This document shows, piece after piece, positions 26,801 through 33,069 of a stretch of DNA of 38,395 nt. The translations under genes and the position numbers were made by a program. Position 1 is the stretch's first letter. Each line of letters starts with the position of its first letter. This stretch comes from Bacteroidales bacterium. GTDB taxonomy: Bacteria > Bacteroidota > Bacteroidia > Bacteroidales > WCHB1-69. The stretch is from assembly GCA_017506175.1 (NCBI GenBank), contig JAFVNW010000008.1:1-38395 (forward strand), in the 5' to 3' direction. The notes under the pieces are model-generated. The model did not search any database and was not told the origin of the DNA. It worked only from the letters and a program-made list of their open reading frames with translations.

Positions 26801-27282
26801 TACATCGCATAACCGCACATACCAATATTAGATGAATAACTTAAATAGCTTTTTAACTTACCATACAAATTTAAATTGCAGATAGAGCCCTCTCTGACAT
26901 ATCCAAATAAACCAAGATACTCCATGTCTGATGTTAAGTATATTATGACGATATGTGAATCTCCATCAAAGTTCCCCTTAAAATAATGGTTTCCATCAAA
27001 TCCAGCAGGTTGCCATAAAAAAGTGCTGTCAATCTTTATGTCTGTAGTAAGTATAAAATACGTGTTCATGTATTCTGTTACTCCAGAATTCACCATTTCA
27101 GAAATCCATGCAAGGTTTTGAGCGCTTTCAATCAGGTAGGGGTCTGTTTCCGTACCGCTCCCATGTGTCCAAATTTCAGCTGTGCCATCCCAAACGGAGA
27201 GGTCGTTTTGAGCCCATATTCTTTGTGGTAAAAACAACATTGTGCTGAGTATCAGAATACTCCAAAAATAAAATCTTTTCAT
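23857..27282 (-). CDS. Large secreted repeat protein with GLUG, PKD/Ig-like repeats and a type IX sorting domain
   Basis: 1,141 residues. A signal peptide ends near residue 24 (IWAQ). Residues about 30-150 form a GLUG-leading domain (GTETDPYLIESAQNLAWIS). Residues about 160-345 hold Cys/Gly-rich GLUG-type repeats (AGGIAGKAW, GGICGGGGK, CAGGIIGQV, VGGICGRVY). About 385-465 resembles fibronectin type III. About 470-965 contains seven PKD/Ig-like modules of the pattern SGDT-x-LC-x-G ... W-N-NGT ... GTYTV ... GCS-x-TAS. Two copies of a CDSYEW ... YTWTGQT-AGCDS module follow. The last 80 residues are a type A type IX secretion sorting domain (VYPNPTTG, FDVYGRLL, APGIYLIKLV, KVVKR). The protein should be carried across the outer membrane and anchored or released. 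It is probably an adhesin or surface scaffold; no enzyme domain is seen. Confidence 0.9.
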   Translation of the reverse strand: MKRFYFWSILILSTMLFLPQRIWAQNDLSVWDGTAEIWTHGSGTETDPYLIESAQNLAWISEMVNSGVTEYMNTYFILTTDIKIDSTFLWQPAGFDGNHYFKGNFDGDSHIVIIYLTSDMEYLGLFGYVREGSICNLNLYGKLKSYLSYSSNIGMCGYAMYEFINNCNNYCDIEALSSHAGGIAGKAWCSTLTNCSNYGSIISVNGGGCYGGICGGGGKVTIDKSYNVGAITCSNSSCAGGIIGQVNASSHSTDTTTIANCYNTGDLIASNYVGGICGRVYSSNSSQSYARLLVKNSYNSGGLGGDGSRCGIAGGDVTNSYYLNTCGSTSGGGTAKTEAQMKSSSFPVILNSDSVVFVMDDHNVNQGYPIFGDEIYVVSEDATNITFNSATLNGTYSGNVDIKGFRYKETTDTVFNTVYCSLNAPYNYSISGLTEGTTYQYQYFVRKNGVSYYGDTKTFSTISCDVSLNITMPTDAACVGDDVVLIASAQSAYTSQFSFLWSTGDTGDTITPIENGTYLVTATADNACSQTASFSLSLYPSPHGTISGDTILCEGNTVTLTANGAWSYRWNTGTQGETISVSEPGTYSCLFTNEYGCSSEASVVVKYLSDFVISGNPNICIGESTVLSVPSVDSCIWNTGEHSFSINVTEAGNYRVTLYYGSCSSTISSNVILNPLPNVTIGGNTEVCEGSSAILVANGASTYHWSNDVTGSVNTVNTFGIYSVTGYSAQGCSNTASVTVMVYPLPVVNISGDTELCSGETTALTANGADTYLWNNGTNGAVLTTGLPGTYTVIATNAQGCSATASTYVTVNPLPNITISGNTAVCQGNTTTLVANGASTYQWSNGVSGAVNTIGTFGIYTVTGISAEGCSNTASATVVVYQLPVININGDTQLCSGETTTLTANGAATYLWNNGTTDAALTTGAAGTYTVIGTDEHGCYSTASIDVAVNYPSSTEVTVVECDSYEWQGITRTESGDYTWTGQTAAGCDSIITLHLTINESVTTEVSETANNSYEWHGTTYTESGDYTWTGQTSAGCDSTVTLHLTITTGVNEWGDGHFTVYPNPTTGMVNVRLDENGATWNVAEIQMFDVYGRLLNTVETCHGASLQTTQIDLSSYAPGIYLIKLVGDGRVIGVQKVVKR
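23961..23988. repeat. 28-nt dispersed palindrome inside the type IX sorting domain
   Basis: Arms GTAGAGACGCGCCA (23961-23974) and TGGCACGTCTCTAC (23975-23988) are complementary with one mismatch. On the coding strand it encodes VETCHGASL in frame, between the GRLL and IDLSSYAPG blocks of the sorting domain, where a loop can tolerate insertion. Related copies are at 27528-27555 and, as a half element, 33066-33080. Confidence 0.8.
24425..25253 (-). repeat. Higher-order duplication of two Ig-like modules in the surface protein
   Basis: Two adjacent units of about 410 bp (roughly 25253-24845 and 24844-24425) each contain one module with a STYxWSN core and one with a TYLWNNGT core. First modules resemble each other more than their neighbours, and so do second modules, so the pair was duplicated as a block. 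Confidence 0.7.
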
Positions 27283-27358
27283 AATTTTGGTTTTTATATT
27301 TATAATAACTTGTATTTTAATCGGTTATATATCATTTTACGTTTTCAAGTCCAGGCAT

Positions 27359-27496
27359 AAAAAAATCGTGGAACCTTTCTTATTCGTTCTGAAGGTGTTC
27401 CACGACCCGTACAATCAAATAAGTAAAGCCCACGATAGCATCGCAGGCGTTTACCGCATTACTTAGATTGTACTGATTTGTGGAACTTTTCAGAAC
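27359..27496 (-). ncRNA. Candidate structured RNA or attenuator with mutually exclusive hairpins
   Basis: Read on the minus strand, four complementary blocks make a long rod: GTTCTGAA (27496-27489) with TTCAGAAC (27393-27386), GTTCCAC (27486-27480) with GTGGAAC (27403-27397), GTACAATC (27473-27466) with GATTGTAC (27416-27409), and TAAGTAA (27465-27459) with TTACTTA (27426-27420). An apical region holds small GCG/CGC and CGAT/ATCG stems. The 3' part can instead form a terminator: TCGTGGAAC (27405-27397) with GTTCCACGA (27374-27366), followed by seven T's. Both structures use the same GTGGAAC strand. It could be an independent small RNA of 6S-like rod shape, or a leader attenuating the surface protein gene that starts 77 nt further on. 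The family was not identified. Confidence 0.55.
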
Positions 27497-27524
27497 TAAG
27501 TTAGCGAAAACGCTTTTATGTCAA
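27496..27524 (-). promoter_or_regulatory. Possible promoter of the structured RNA
   Basis: On the minus strand, TTGAC (27524-27520) and TAACTTAG (27503-27496), one base off the TAnnTTTG consensus, are spaced about as expected for -33 and -7 elements. Transcription would start near the first base of the rod. The -33 part lies in the 23-nt direct repeat. Confidence 0.4.
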
Positions 27525-27530
27525 TATGTT
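27508..27530. repeat. 23-nt direct repeat, copy A
   Basis: Identical to 28187-28209; begins AAACGCTTTTATG and ends TCAATATGTT. Homology extends loosely rightward: GATGAAACAATAGGGTGAAA near 27593 parallels GGTGAAACGATACGGTGAAA near 28245. The copies flank the truncated DUF1016 gene. Confidence 0.8.
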
Positions 27531-27555
27531 GAGACAACGCATGCGTTGTCTGTAC
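27528..27555. repeat. 28-nt dispersed palindrome, intergenic copy
   Basis: Same length and outer-arm type as 23961-23988, with a different core. The inner 20 nt AGACAACGCATGCGTTGTCT are perfectly self-complementary. The outermost four pairs contain two mismatches. It overlaps the end of direct repeat copy A. Confidence 0.75.
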
Positions 27556-27622
27556 TTTAATCTTTTTGTTCTATTTTATAGGCATTGGTTTTGATGAAAC
27601 AATAGGGTGAAATTCAACGTTG

Positions 27623-27630
27623 CAAAGATA
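27623..27630 (-). promoter_or_regulatory. TAnnTTTG-like box without a clear gene
   Basis: TATCTTTG on the minus strand. No convincing gene starts within 100 nt downstream; the structured RNA lies about 130 nt further on. It could be a relic promoter or chance. Confidence 0.3.
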
Positions 27631-27716
27631 GAAAAAATTATTCATTTGGCGTGTCATTATCTTGAAGTACATATTCAGCTGTGAGGCATACTCATTCCTA
27701 AGTCTGCCACTCTTCC

Positions 27717-27743
27717 AATTTTGCGGTTGGCAACCGCAAAATT
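27717..27743. repeat. 27-nt palindrome (REP-like), copy 1
   Basis: AATTTTGCGGTTG (27717-27729), one central G, CAACCGCAAAATT (27731-27743): perfect 13-bp arms. Same GCGGTTGGC core and length as the copy at 27771-27797. Confidence 0.85.
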
Positions 27744-27770
27744 CCATTTCCTTCATTTTCAATGGTTTGT

Positions 27771-27797
27771 AAAATGGCGGTTGGCGACCGCCATTTT
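27771..27797. repeat. 27-nt palindrome (REP-like), copy 2
   Basis: AAAATGGCGGTTG (27771-27783), one central G, CGACCGCCATTTT (27785-27797): 13-bp arms with one G-T type mismatch. It lies 27 nt from copy 1, forming a pair like the BIME arrangement of REP elements. Both are inside the tail of the truncated DUF1016 frame. Confidence 0.85.
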
Positions 27798-28186
27798 TGA
27801 TTTGAATCCGCCAATAATGAGAATGTCGCATTATTACGGAGGTACTTCACAATCTCAGCTCCTAAAAACGAGTAGAATAGGTAGAATTGCCTATACTCAC
27901 GTAATCGTCGCGGCTCCATTCCTGACCGATTCAAACGTTTGGATAATGTATTCAAAAGATTTGCACCATATTGAGCCCTGTCTTCGCCATTCTGCTCATA
28001 TTCAACAATGTAATACCCTATCAGCCAGTTGCGGGCAGTCAGTGATAAGTTGATTGCATGCGCTGCAACACCTTGCAATACATCTTGTACGTTTGAAATT
28101 TGTTCCACCAAGGAGTCCAACCCTGCGTTGTCGTTTCGTTCAAGTTCGTTGTTCATAGTAGTTGTTATTAGTTAATGTAGAAAATG

Positions 28187-28209
28187 AAACGCTTTTATGT
28201 CAATATGTT
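28187..28209. repeat. 23-nt direct repeat, copy B
   Basis: Identical to 27508-27530. It lies 31 nt upstream of the DUF1016 start, in its promoter region, so the shared element may carry a promoter (TTGAC on the minus strand). Confidence 0.8.
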
Positions 28210-28270
28210 ATAATGTCAATTTGTCTGTTTTGTATCTTTAAATTTGGTGAAACGATACGGTGAAAATATA

Positions 28271-28618
28271 CTATTGCTGGTCCGGTTGGGATAACAGCTG
28301 TTCAATCTCGGTTTTCAAAACAGGAAGATTATTGATGATAATGTTCCATATTTCAATATTGTCAATGTCATCATATCCGTGAATCAGACGGTTACGGGTG
28401 CCAACAATCCTTCTCGCAAATGAGATGGGCAAATTAGCATCCAATTTCAAAGCTTGGTTCATTGCCTCACCGATGGTGGCAATATTGCGTTCTACAGCAT
28501 CCTGCAACATTGGGTTCTTATCGTATTCCGCAAAGATCTTTTCAGCCCCAATGTAATTGTCAATATTCATGATGCACTCCTGAATGTCGTACAAGTATTT
28601 CAAAATCTCCCTATCCAT
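28271..28618 (-). CDS. hepT: HepT-like HEPN toxin (DUF86 family)
   Basis: 115 residues, all helical. It carries the HEPN ribonuclease motif RX4HXY exactly as RNRLIHGY near residues 75-82, the site where the Shewanella HepT toxin is AMPylated on its tyrosine by MntA. It overlaps the preceding mntA-like gene by 8 nt (28611-28618), as expected for a coupled toxin-antitoxin operon. The predicted activity is RNA cleavage, blocked by the partner. The copy looks intact. The gene symbol is by family; activity has not been shown for this copy. Confidence 0.88.
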   Translation of the reverse strand: MDREILKYLYDIQECIMNIDNYIGAEKIFAEYDKNPMLQDAVERNIATIGEAMNQALKLDANLPISFARRIVGTRNRLIHGYDDIDNIEIWNIIINNLPVLKTEIEQLLSQPDQQ

Positions 28619-28922
28619 AAATCCGATATTTGGTTTCGTTAAGTTCTTGAATGAAATAGGGATTCTTCAAATTGTCCTCATTGATGAGGTCAACGTCACG
28701 ATGGAGATGGTCTTCCAAAGCAAAGCGCAAATCCCAGATGTTGTCGCCGAAAGCTACAGGGTCGTCAAACGGCTCGTATCTGACCAAAAAGTCCACATCA
28801 CTGTCATCATTAAACCGCGGGGTGAGAACGGAACCGAACAAATACGCATCTTTCACCTTGTGGGCTTTCAAGATTCGCACCACATCCTGCATATAAGGCT
28901 GGAAATTGGGATGTATAGTCAT
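28611..28922 (-). CDS. mntA: MntA-like minimal nucleotidyltransferase antitoxin
   Basis: 103 residues from the ATG at 28922. An upstream in-frame start at 28949 would overlap the -7 promoter box at 28939-28946 and is unlikely. The nucleotidyltransferase motif GSX10DXD is complete, GSVLTPRFNDDSDVD near residues 32-46, with a third acidic residue in DVDLINED. Proteins of this type neutralise HepT by adding AMP units to its tyrosine. The gene is followed with an 8-nt overlap by hepT, forming a type VII HEPN/MNT module. Confidence 0.88.
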   Translation of the reverse strand: MTIHPNFQPYMQDVVRILKAHKVKDAYLFGSVLTPRFNDDSDVDFLVRYEPFDDPVAFGDNIWDLRFALEDHLHRDVDLINEDNLKNPYFIQELNETKYRIYG

Positions 28923-28938
28923 GGATTCAAAATTTCCG

Positions 28939-28946
28939 CAAAAATA
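28939..28946 (-). promoter_or_regulatory. Bacteroidetes-type promoter (-7 TATTTTTG) of the mntA-hepT pair
   Basis: Exact TAnnTTTG match 17 nt before the mntA ATG at 28922. Confidence 0.65.
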
Positions 28947-29020
28947 CAATTTTTTAACTATATATGGACTCCTTTCTTCATTTCTAAAACAAAAGGGAAA
29001 TTCTTTTCTGAGTTATAAAA

Positions 29021-29097
29021 CGGAATGATCCCTTTACCTCTTGTAAAGAAAAGAAGCCTGTGATTATGAACTACAAGACTAAAGAGGGAAAATTCCG
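29021..29097. repeat. Imperfect long inverted repeat
   Basis: Left arm 29021-29045 (CGGAATGATCCC ... TCTTGTA) and right arm 29072-29097 (TACAAGAC ... GGGAAAATTCCG) are complementary over about 25 nt with a few mismatches and a 2-nt gap, around a 26-nt loop. It lies between mntA and the end of the gene at 29119. It could end transcription of that gene, or be a small mobile-element relic. Confidence 0.6.
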
Positions 29098-29118
29098 AAA
29101 AAAAACAAAGGATGGCTT

Positions 29119-29667
29119 CTATTCGTCCCAGAAATCCAGGGAGGAACAGTCTTCGGCATAGAAATCAAGGATGTCGTAATCAATCCCGTCCAAGTCGGAC
29201 TCTTCAAAATCGCCGATCGGTGCATTGGCATCCTCAATCAACCAGTCCGCATCCTCCTCTACAGCGGTGCTGCTTTGCGCCCGAACTTTCGGTTTGGAGG
29301 CTTGGGGCTGCGCGTATGCCAAGGTCTTGGAGATATCTAATGATTTTTTGTCCTCTTGAGCCGGAGTCACTGCGGCTACATCCACATTCTGACCGGACGC
29401 GGTTGGAACCGTTTTTTCCTGAGTTACTGCAATCAACTGCTCATTATCGTTTTTCTGCAAAGACTGGCGAACAAAAAGACCGATACCCAAAATCAAGACG
29501 AGGGAAGCGGCGGCGGAAATGGCTCCAATCCAGCGGCGACGAACGATCAAACGCTTGTTCTCTTCTGCGGAAATGCGTTTCATCACCTCGCCCGGAAGTT
29601 TTTCAAAATAACCTTTCGGAACTTGAAAACGATTGTTTTTTAAGTACTTATCCAACGAATTGTCCAT
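29119..29667 (-). CDS. Putative anti-sigma-like single-pass membrane protein
   Basis: 182 residues. A short cytoplasmic N-terminus (DKYLKNNRFQVPKGYFEKLPGEVMKRI) precedes a basic stretch and one membrane helix at about 46-66. A Gln/Ala/Ser-rich periplasmic linker and an acidic tail (ESDLDGIDYDILDFYAEDC) follow. The N-terminal pattern VPxxYFExLPxxVMxRI is typical of Bacteroidetes proteins encoded directly behind ECF sigma genes, some of which act as anti-sigma factors. No sigma gene is adjacent here; the upstream neighbour is an acid phosphatase. The sigma factor at 10872 lacks such a partner, but a link is speculation. Confidence 0.6.
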   Translation of the reverse strand: MDNSLDKYLKNNRFQVPKGYFEKLPGEVMKRISAEENKRLIVRRRWIGAISAAASLVLILGIGLFVRQSLQKNDNEQLIAVTQEKTVPTASGQNVDVAAVTPAQEDKKSLDISKTLAYAQPQASKPKVRAQSSTAVEEDADWLIEDANAPIGDFEESDLDGIDYDILDFYAEDCSSLDFWDE

Positions 29668-29763
29668 TCTTTTTTGAACCAGAAAAACGAGGCATTGACG
29701 AATAAAAAAAGCGATGGTTTAATGCTTTAACATTTTTTTCGTGAATTTATCACCTATCTTCAT

Positions 29764-30477
29764 TCACTTTTTCTTTAGCCGGTTGAATTCCGCCTTCGCC
29801 TTTTTCAACTGCTCGTTGAAGCTGTCGCTGGCGTGCAGACGAGCCACGTAGGCCGCCGCCAGAACGCGCCCCGCATCCACATCGCTCTGATAGTGAACGC
29901 CGCAGATGACACGGCTCTGTCCGAATTCGTATCCGTATTTGAAAATCTCATTCTGTCGCTCCACATTGATTTCCGCCAGCACCAATGCGATGGCCCAGCC
30001 GATGGTGGTGTGCCCCGATGGATAGGAACCATTTTTGCTCAAGTCTGCCTCATCCCACGGCGTCAACGACGACTCCTCAAAAAGCATGAAAGGACGAACA
30101 CGCATATAATGTTCTTTCGCCTCCTTGGTGCAATAATCCGACGTCCATGAAATGCCAATAATCAAACGAGCCAACTCCGGTGTGCCCGCTTTCGACAACT
30201 CCAGCCCAAAGCAGGGCGAGAAATTTTTCAACAACGAATCCTCATTCAAGTGTGAGTCCGACACGGCAACTTGCCCGCGTGGCGTATTCCTCTGCAATTT
30301 TCCCCATAAATACTGCGAATAATCGTAGGCAAAAATCGCGTCATTCGGCATCGGAGCCGGAGGAAGCAACTGCAAACTGCTCGGAGCCTCGTTTTCTTTC
30401 AAAAAACGGACGACGCCCTGCGCAAACAAACCAGTGGAAAAAATGACCAAAAGAAGTGCTGATAAAAATTTTTTCAT
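29764..30477 (-). CDS. Class A non-specific acid phosphatase (PAP2 superfamily)
   Basis: 237 residues with signal peptide MKKFLSALLLVIFSTGLFAQ. All three catalytic blocks are present in order: KEHYMRVRP, YPSGHTTIGWA with the catalytic His, and SRVICGVHYQSDVDAG with the second His and the Asp. The layout matches periplasmic PhoN/PhoC-type enzymes, which dephosphorylate a broad range of phosphomonoesters. The central FGLELSKAGTPEL segment is also family-like. A TAnnTTTG promoter lies at 30515-30522. Confidence 0.93.
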   Translation of the reverse strand: MKKFLSALLLVIFSTGLFAQGVVRFLKENEAPSSLQLLPPAPMPNDAIFAYDYSQYLWGKLQRNTPRGQVAVSDSHLNEDSLLKNFSPCFGLELSKAGTPELARLIIGISWTSDYCTKEAKEHYMRVRPFMLFEESSLTPWDEADLSKNGSYPSGHTTIGWAIALVLAEINVERQNEIFKYGYEFGQSRVICGVHYQSDVDAGRVLAAAYVARLHASDSFNEQLKKAKAEFNRLKKK

Positions 30478-30514
30478 TGCTGCTTGAATTTGTTCAAAAA
30501 GGAATTACCGGGTG

Positions 30515-30522
30515 CAAAAGTA
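30515..30522 (-). promoter_or_regulatory. Bacteroidetes-type promoter (-7 TACTTTTG, minus strand)
   Basis: Exact TAnnTTTG match 38 nt before the acid phosphatase ATG. Confidence 0.6.
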
Positions 30523-30583
30523 CATCTTTTGTCGGAATCACGCAAACTCTTTTTTTCAAATCACAACTCTCAACTAATTTGAG

Positions 30584-30591
30584 TATTTTTG
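30584..30591 (+). promoter_or_regulatory. Bacteroidetes-type promoter (-7 TATTTTTG) of mutS2
   Basis: Exact TAnnTTTG match 21 nt before the mutS2 ATG at 30613; it overlaps the in-frame TTG codons upstream, which are therefore not starts. Confidence 0.65.
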
Positions 30592-30612
30592 CAGCCCAAT
30601 TTTGACGAATCG

Positions 30613-33069
30613 ATGATTTATCCCCACACATTTGAAGAAAAAATAGGTTTCGACTCCATCCGCGCACTGCTCTCCGAAAAATGCGTCAGCGATATGGGGC
30701 GCGCCGAAGTAGATGACATCCGCTACTCCACCTCTTTGGAAGAGGTCAACAAGAAACTACTGAGAACCAACGAGTTCAAGTCTGTCCTCCTCTTTGACGA
30801 CCCCTTCCCGGCACAAGATTTCAACAACCTTCTCCCCACCCTTTCACGCATCGCCATCGACGGAACCCACATCGAGCTGGACGAACTGGGCGATCTGCGA
30901 AACCTCATCAACGCCGTCATCCAGTCCGTGGTCTATTTCCGCATCCGACACGAAGACGGGAAATACCCTAACCTATGGGAACTCTGCCAAAATATGGCAT
31001 TGGAAAAGGAACTTTTGAATGCCATCAATCGCATTCTCGACCCGAAGGGGAACCTTCGCAACGACGCATCCGACGAGCTTTCACGCATCCGTGCGGCCAT
31101 CATCAGGATATCCAACGACGCCGACCGTAAAATACGCAAACTGCTGACCGTCGCCAAACAGGACGGCATCGTCAAGGAGGATGCTGAGATGACTGTGCGC
31201 AATGGCCGGCTCTGCATTCCCGTGCAGGCGCAGTTCAAACGCCGGCTGCAAGGCTTCATCCACGATGAATCTGCCACCGGACAGACGGTCTTCATCGAAC
31301 CGACGGAGGTCTTTTCAGCCAACAACGAACTGAAAGATTTGCTGAACGCGGAAAAACGGGAAATCATTCGCATTCTCACCACGCTGACCGACCAGATTCG
31401 GCTTTCAATCCCGAATCTTCGTGTCTATCACGACTTTATCGGACAAATCGACTTGATCCGCGCCAAGGCTCTCTTTGCCATCGACATTCAGGCTGGGATG
31501 CCACATCTCACTGATACTCAAATCATTCATCTACACAAAGCCAAACACCCGCTTCTCTATCTCAAATTCCAAAATCTGAAAAAAGAGGTACAACCTTTGG
31601 AATTGGAACTGAATCCCCACCAGCGGATACTGATTATTTCCGGTCCGAATGCTGGTGGTAAGTCGGTGTGCCTCAAGACAATAGGACTTCTTCAATATAT
31701 GCTGCAATGCGGTCTGCTCGTTCCAGCCGATGAAACTTCCGAGATGGGCGTTTTCCACGATTTCTTCATTGATATGGGTGATGAGCAATCCATTGAAAAC
31801 GACTTGAGTACATACAGTTCGCATCTTCGGAATCTGAAAGTGATGCTAGAAAAACTGAATGAGCGCTCGCTGTTTTTGATTGACGAGTTCGGTTCCGGCA
31901 CCGAACCGACGTTAGGGGCGGCAATGGCGGAAGCTGTACTGGAAAAATTTTACGATTCCAAATCCTTCGGCGTGGTAACCACCCATTACGGGAACCTCAA
32001 GATTTTCCCCGACACCCACCCCGAATCCGTCAACGGAGCAATGCTGTTTGACACGACCGAACTGCGTCCGCTGTTTATGCTCAAAATCGGCAATCCCGGC
32101 AGCTCTTTCACTTACGAAATCGCCGCCAAGATTGGATTTCCGCAAGAGGTGATTGACAGCGCTATGCAAAAATCCGGCACAGCCCAGATAGATTATGAGC
32201 GGAAATTGCAGGAAATAGAGGTGGAGAAACTTGAAATTGACAAGGAGTTGAGGCTTGTTCATTCAGCCGATGAGCAATTAGCGTTGATGATGCAGGATTA
32301 TGGCGAGAAGTTCAGTGAATTGGACAAACGAAGAAAAGAGATTCTGCAGAGTGCAAAGAACCAGGCAACCAGCATCATTGAGAATGCCAACAAATTGATA
32401 GAGAAGACCATACGTGATATCAAAGAGGCGAAAGCAGATCCCGTGAAAACCCGCGCCATTCGCAAGGAGGCGGAAAAGGTGAAGGAGGCATTACGCAAGG
32501 AGATTGATGAATTTGAACTGAAGGAGGGACCGAAGCCGGTCGTACCGTTGAAATACACAAAACCGAAAATAAAATCGAAGGAAAAACCCAAAATCGATAC
32601 AGCCATTCATGTTGGAGACTCTGTATATATGATTGACATCCAAACAGTTGGTGAAGTATCTTCTATAAATGGCGACGATGTAGTCGTGAACTTCAATTCC
32701 GTTTCTTTCCGGACCTCGCTGAAAAAGCTGACGAAGATAAGCAAAAAAGAGGCAAAGGATGTACGCCGAAGAGGGGTCCGGATGGATGGCGGCACACTCA
32801 GCGAAGCACTGAACCAAAAAATTTCACAGTTCAAAACGCAATTGGACATTCGCGGGGTACGCGCCGATGAAACCATTCCAATTTTAGAGGATTACATCGA
32901 TGAAGCCGTTCTGCTTAGTATTCACCAAGTTAAAATTTTACACGGGAAAGGAAACGGGGTTTTACGTAACATCGTGCGCCAATACTTGGCAAAGCGCAAA
33001 GAGGTAATCTCCTTCCGCGATGAAGATTTGCAATTCGGAGGTTATGGTGTCACCGTCGTGGATTTGTAG
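30613..33069 (+). CDS. mutS2: Endonuclease/ATPase MutS2 with Smr domain
   Basis: 818 residues from the ATG at 30613. It lacks the MutS mismatch-recognition domain. After the lever/clamp region comes the ABC ATPase with Walker A SGPNAGGKSVCLKT near residue 345, the MutS-type block GDEQSIENDLSTYSSHL, Walker B SLFLIDEFGSGTEP and VVTTHYGNLK. A long charged coiled coil follows at about 510-640. The Smr nuclease domain ends the protein (LDIRGVRADETIPILEDYID ... VKILHGKGNGVLRNIVRQYL). MutS2 suppresses recombination and, in Bacillus, acts on collided ribosomes. The TAG stop lies inside a half copy of the 28-nt palindrome family (33066-33080). Confidence 0.95.
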   Translation: MIYPHTFEEKIGFDSIRALLSEKCVSDMGRAEVDDIRYSTSLEEVNKKLLRTNEFKSVLLFDDPFPAQDFNNLLPTLSRIAIDGTHIELDELGDLRNLINAVIQSVVYFRIRHEDGKYPNLWELCQNMALEKELLNAINRILDPKGNLRNDASDELSRIRAAIIRISNDADRKIRKLLTVAKQDGIVKEDAEMTVRNGRLCIPVQAQFKRRLQGFIHDESATGQTVFIEPTEVFSANNELKDLLNAEKREIIRILTTLTDQIRLSIPNLRVYHDFIGQIDLIRAKALFAIDIQAGMPHLTDTQIIHLHKAKHPLLYLKFQNLKKEVQPLELELNPHQRILIISGPNAGGKSVCLKTIGLLQYMLQCGLLVPADETSEMGVFHDFFIDMGDEQSIENDLSTYSSHLRNLKVMLEKLNERSLFLIDEFGSGTEPTLGAAMAEAVLEKFYDSKSFGVVTTHYGNLKIFPDTHPESVNGAMLFDTTELRPLFMLKIGNPGSSFTYEIAAKIGFPQEVIDSAMQKSGTAQIDYERKLQEIEVEKLEIDKELRLVHSADEQLALMMQDYGEKFSELDKRRKEILQSAKNQATSIIENANKLIEKTIRDIKEAKADPVKTRAIRKEAEKVKEALRKEIDEFELKEGPKPVVPLKYTKPKIKSKEKPKIDTAIHVGDSVYMIDIQTVGEVSSINGDDVVVNFNSVSFRTSLKKLTKISKKEAKDVRRRGVRMDGGTLSEALNQKISQFKTQLDIRGVRADETIPILEDYIDEAVLLSIHQVKILHGKGNGVLRNIVRQYLAKRKEVISFRDEDLQFGGYGVTVVDL

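Larger units (their letters stand above)
27283..27697. other. Gene-free region upstream of the large surface protein
   Basis: 415 nt without a supported protein gene. From left to right: A/T-rich leader of the surface protein (27283-27358), a structured RNA with terminator (27359-27496), its probable promoter, a direct repeat (27508-27530), a 28-nt palindrome (27528-27555), and a minus-strand TATCTTTG promoter-like box (27623-27630). Minus-strand codons around 27660-27705 read EYASQLNMYF, which may be a remnant of the missing C-terminal part of the truncated DUF1016 gene. Confidence 0.6.
27698..28156 (-). pseudogene. DUF1016 (YhcG-like) nuclease-family protein, C-terminally truncated
   Basis: 152 residues. 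Residues about 15-125 match the DUF1016 N-terminal domain (NLSLTARNWLIGYYIVEYEQ, ANLLNTLSKRLN, EPRRLREYRQFYLFY). Full-length relatives have about 340-380 residues and end in a PDDEXK nuclease-like domain, absent here. The last 30 codons are read through two 27-nt palindromes (27717-27743 and 27771-27797), giving an unnatural tail before the stop. The start MNNELE at 28156 fits. This family occurs with restriction-modification and toxin-antitoxin islands; here a HepT-MntA pair lies directly upstream. Most likely the gene was truncated by a deletion or insertion involving the palindromes. Confidence 0.75.

Noticed and set aside
23961-27797. CRISPR array from several short palindromic repeats
   Set aside because: The repeats are not evenly spaced, belong to two different families, and no cas gene is present.
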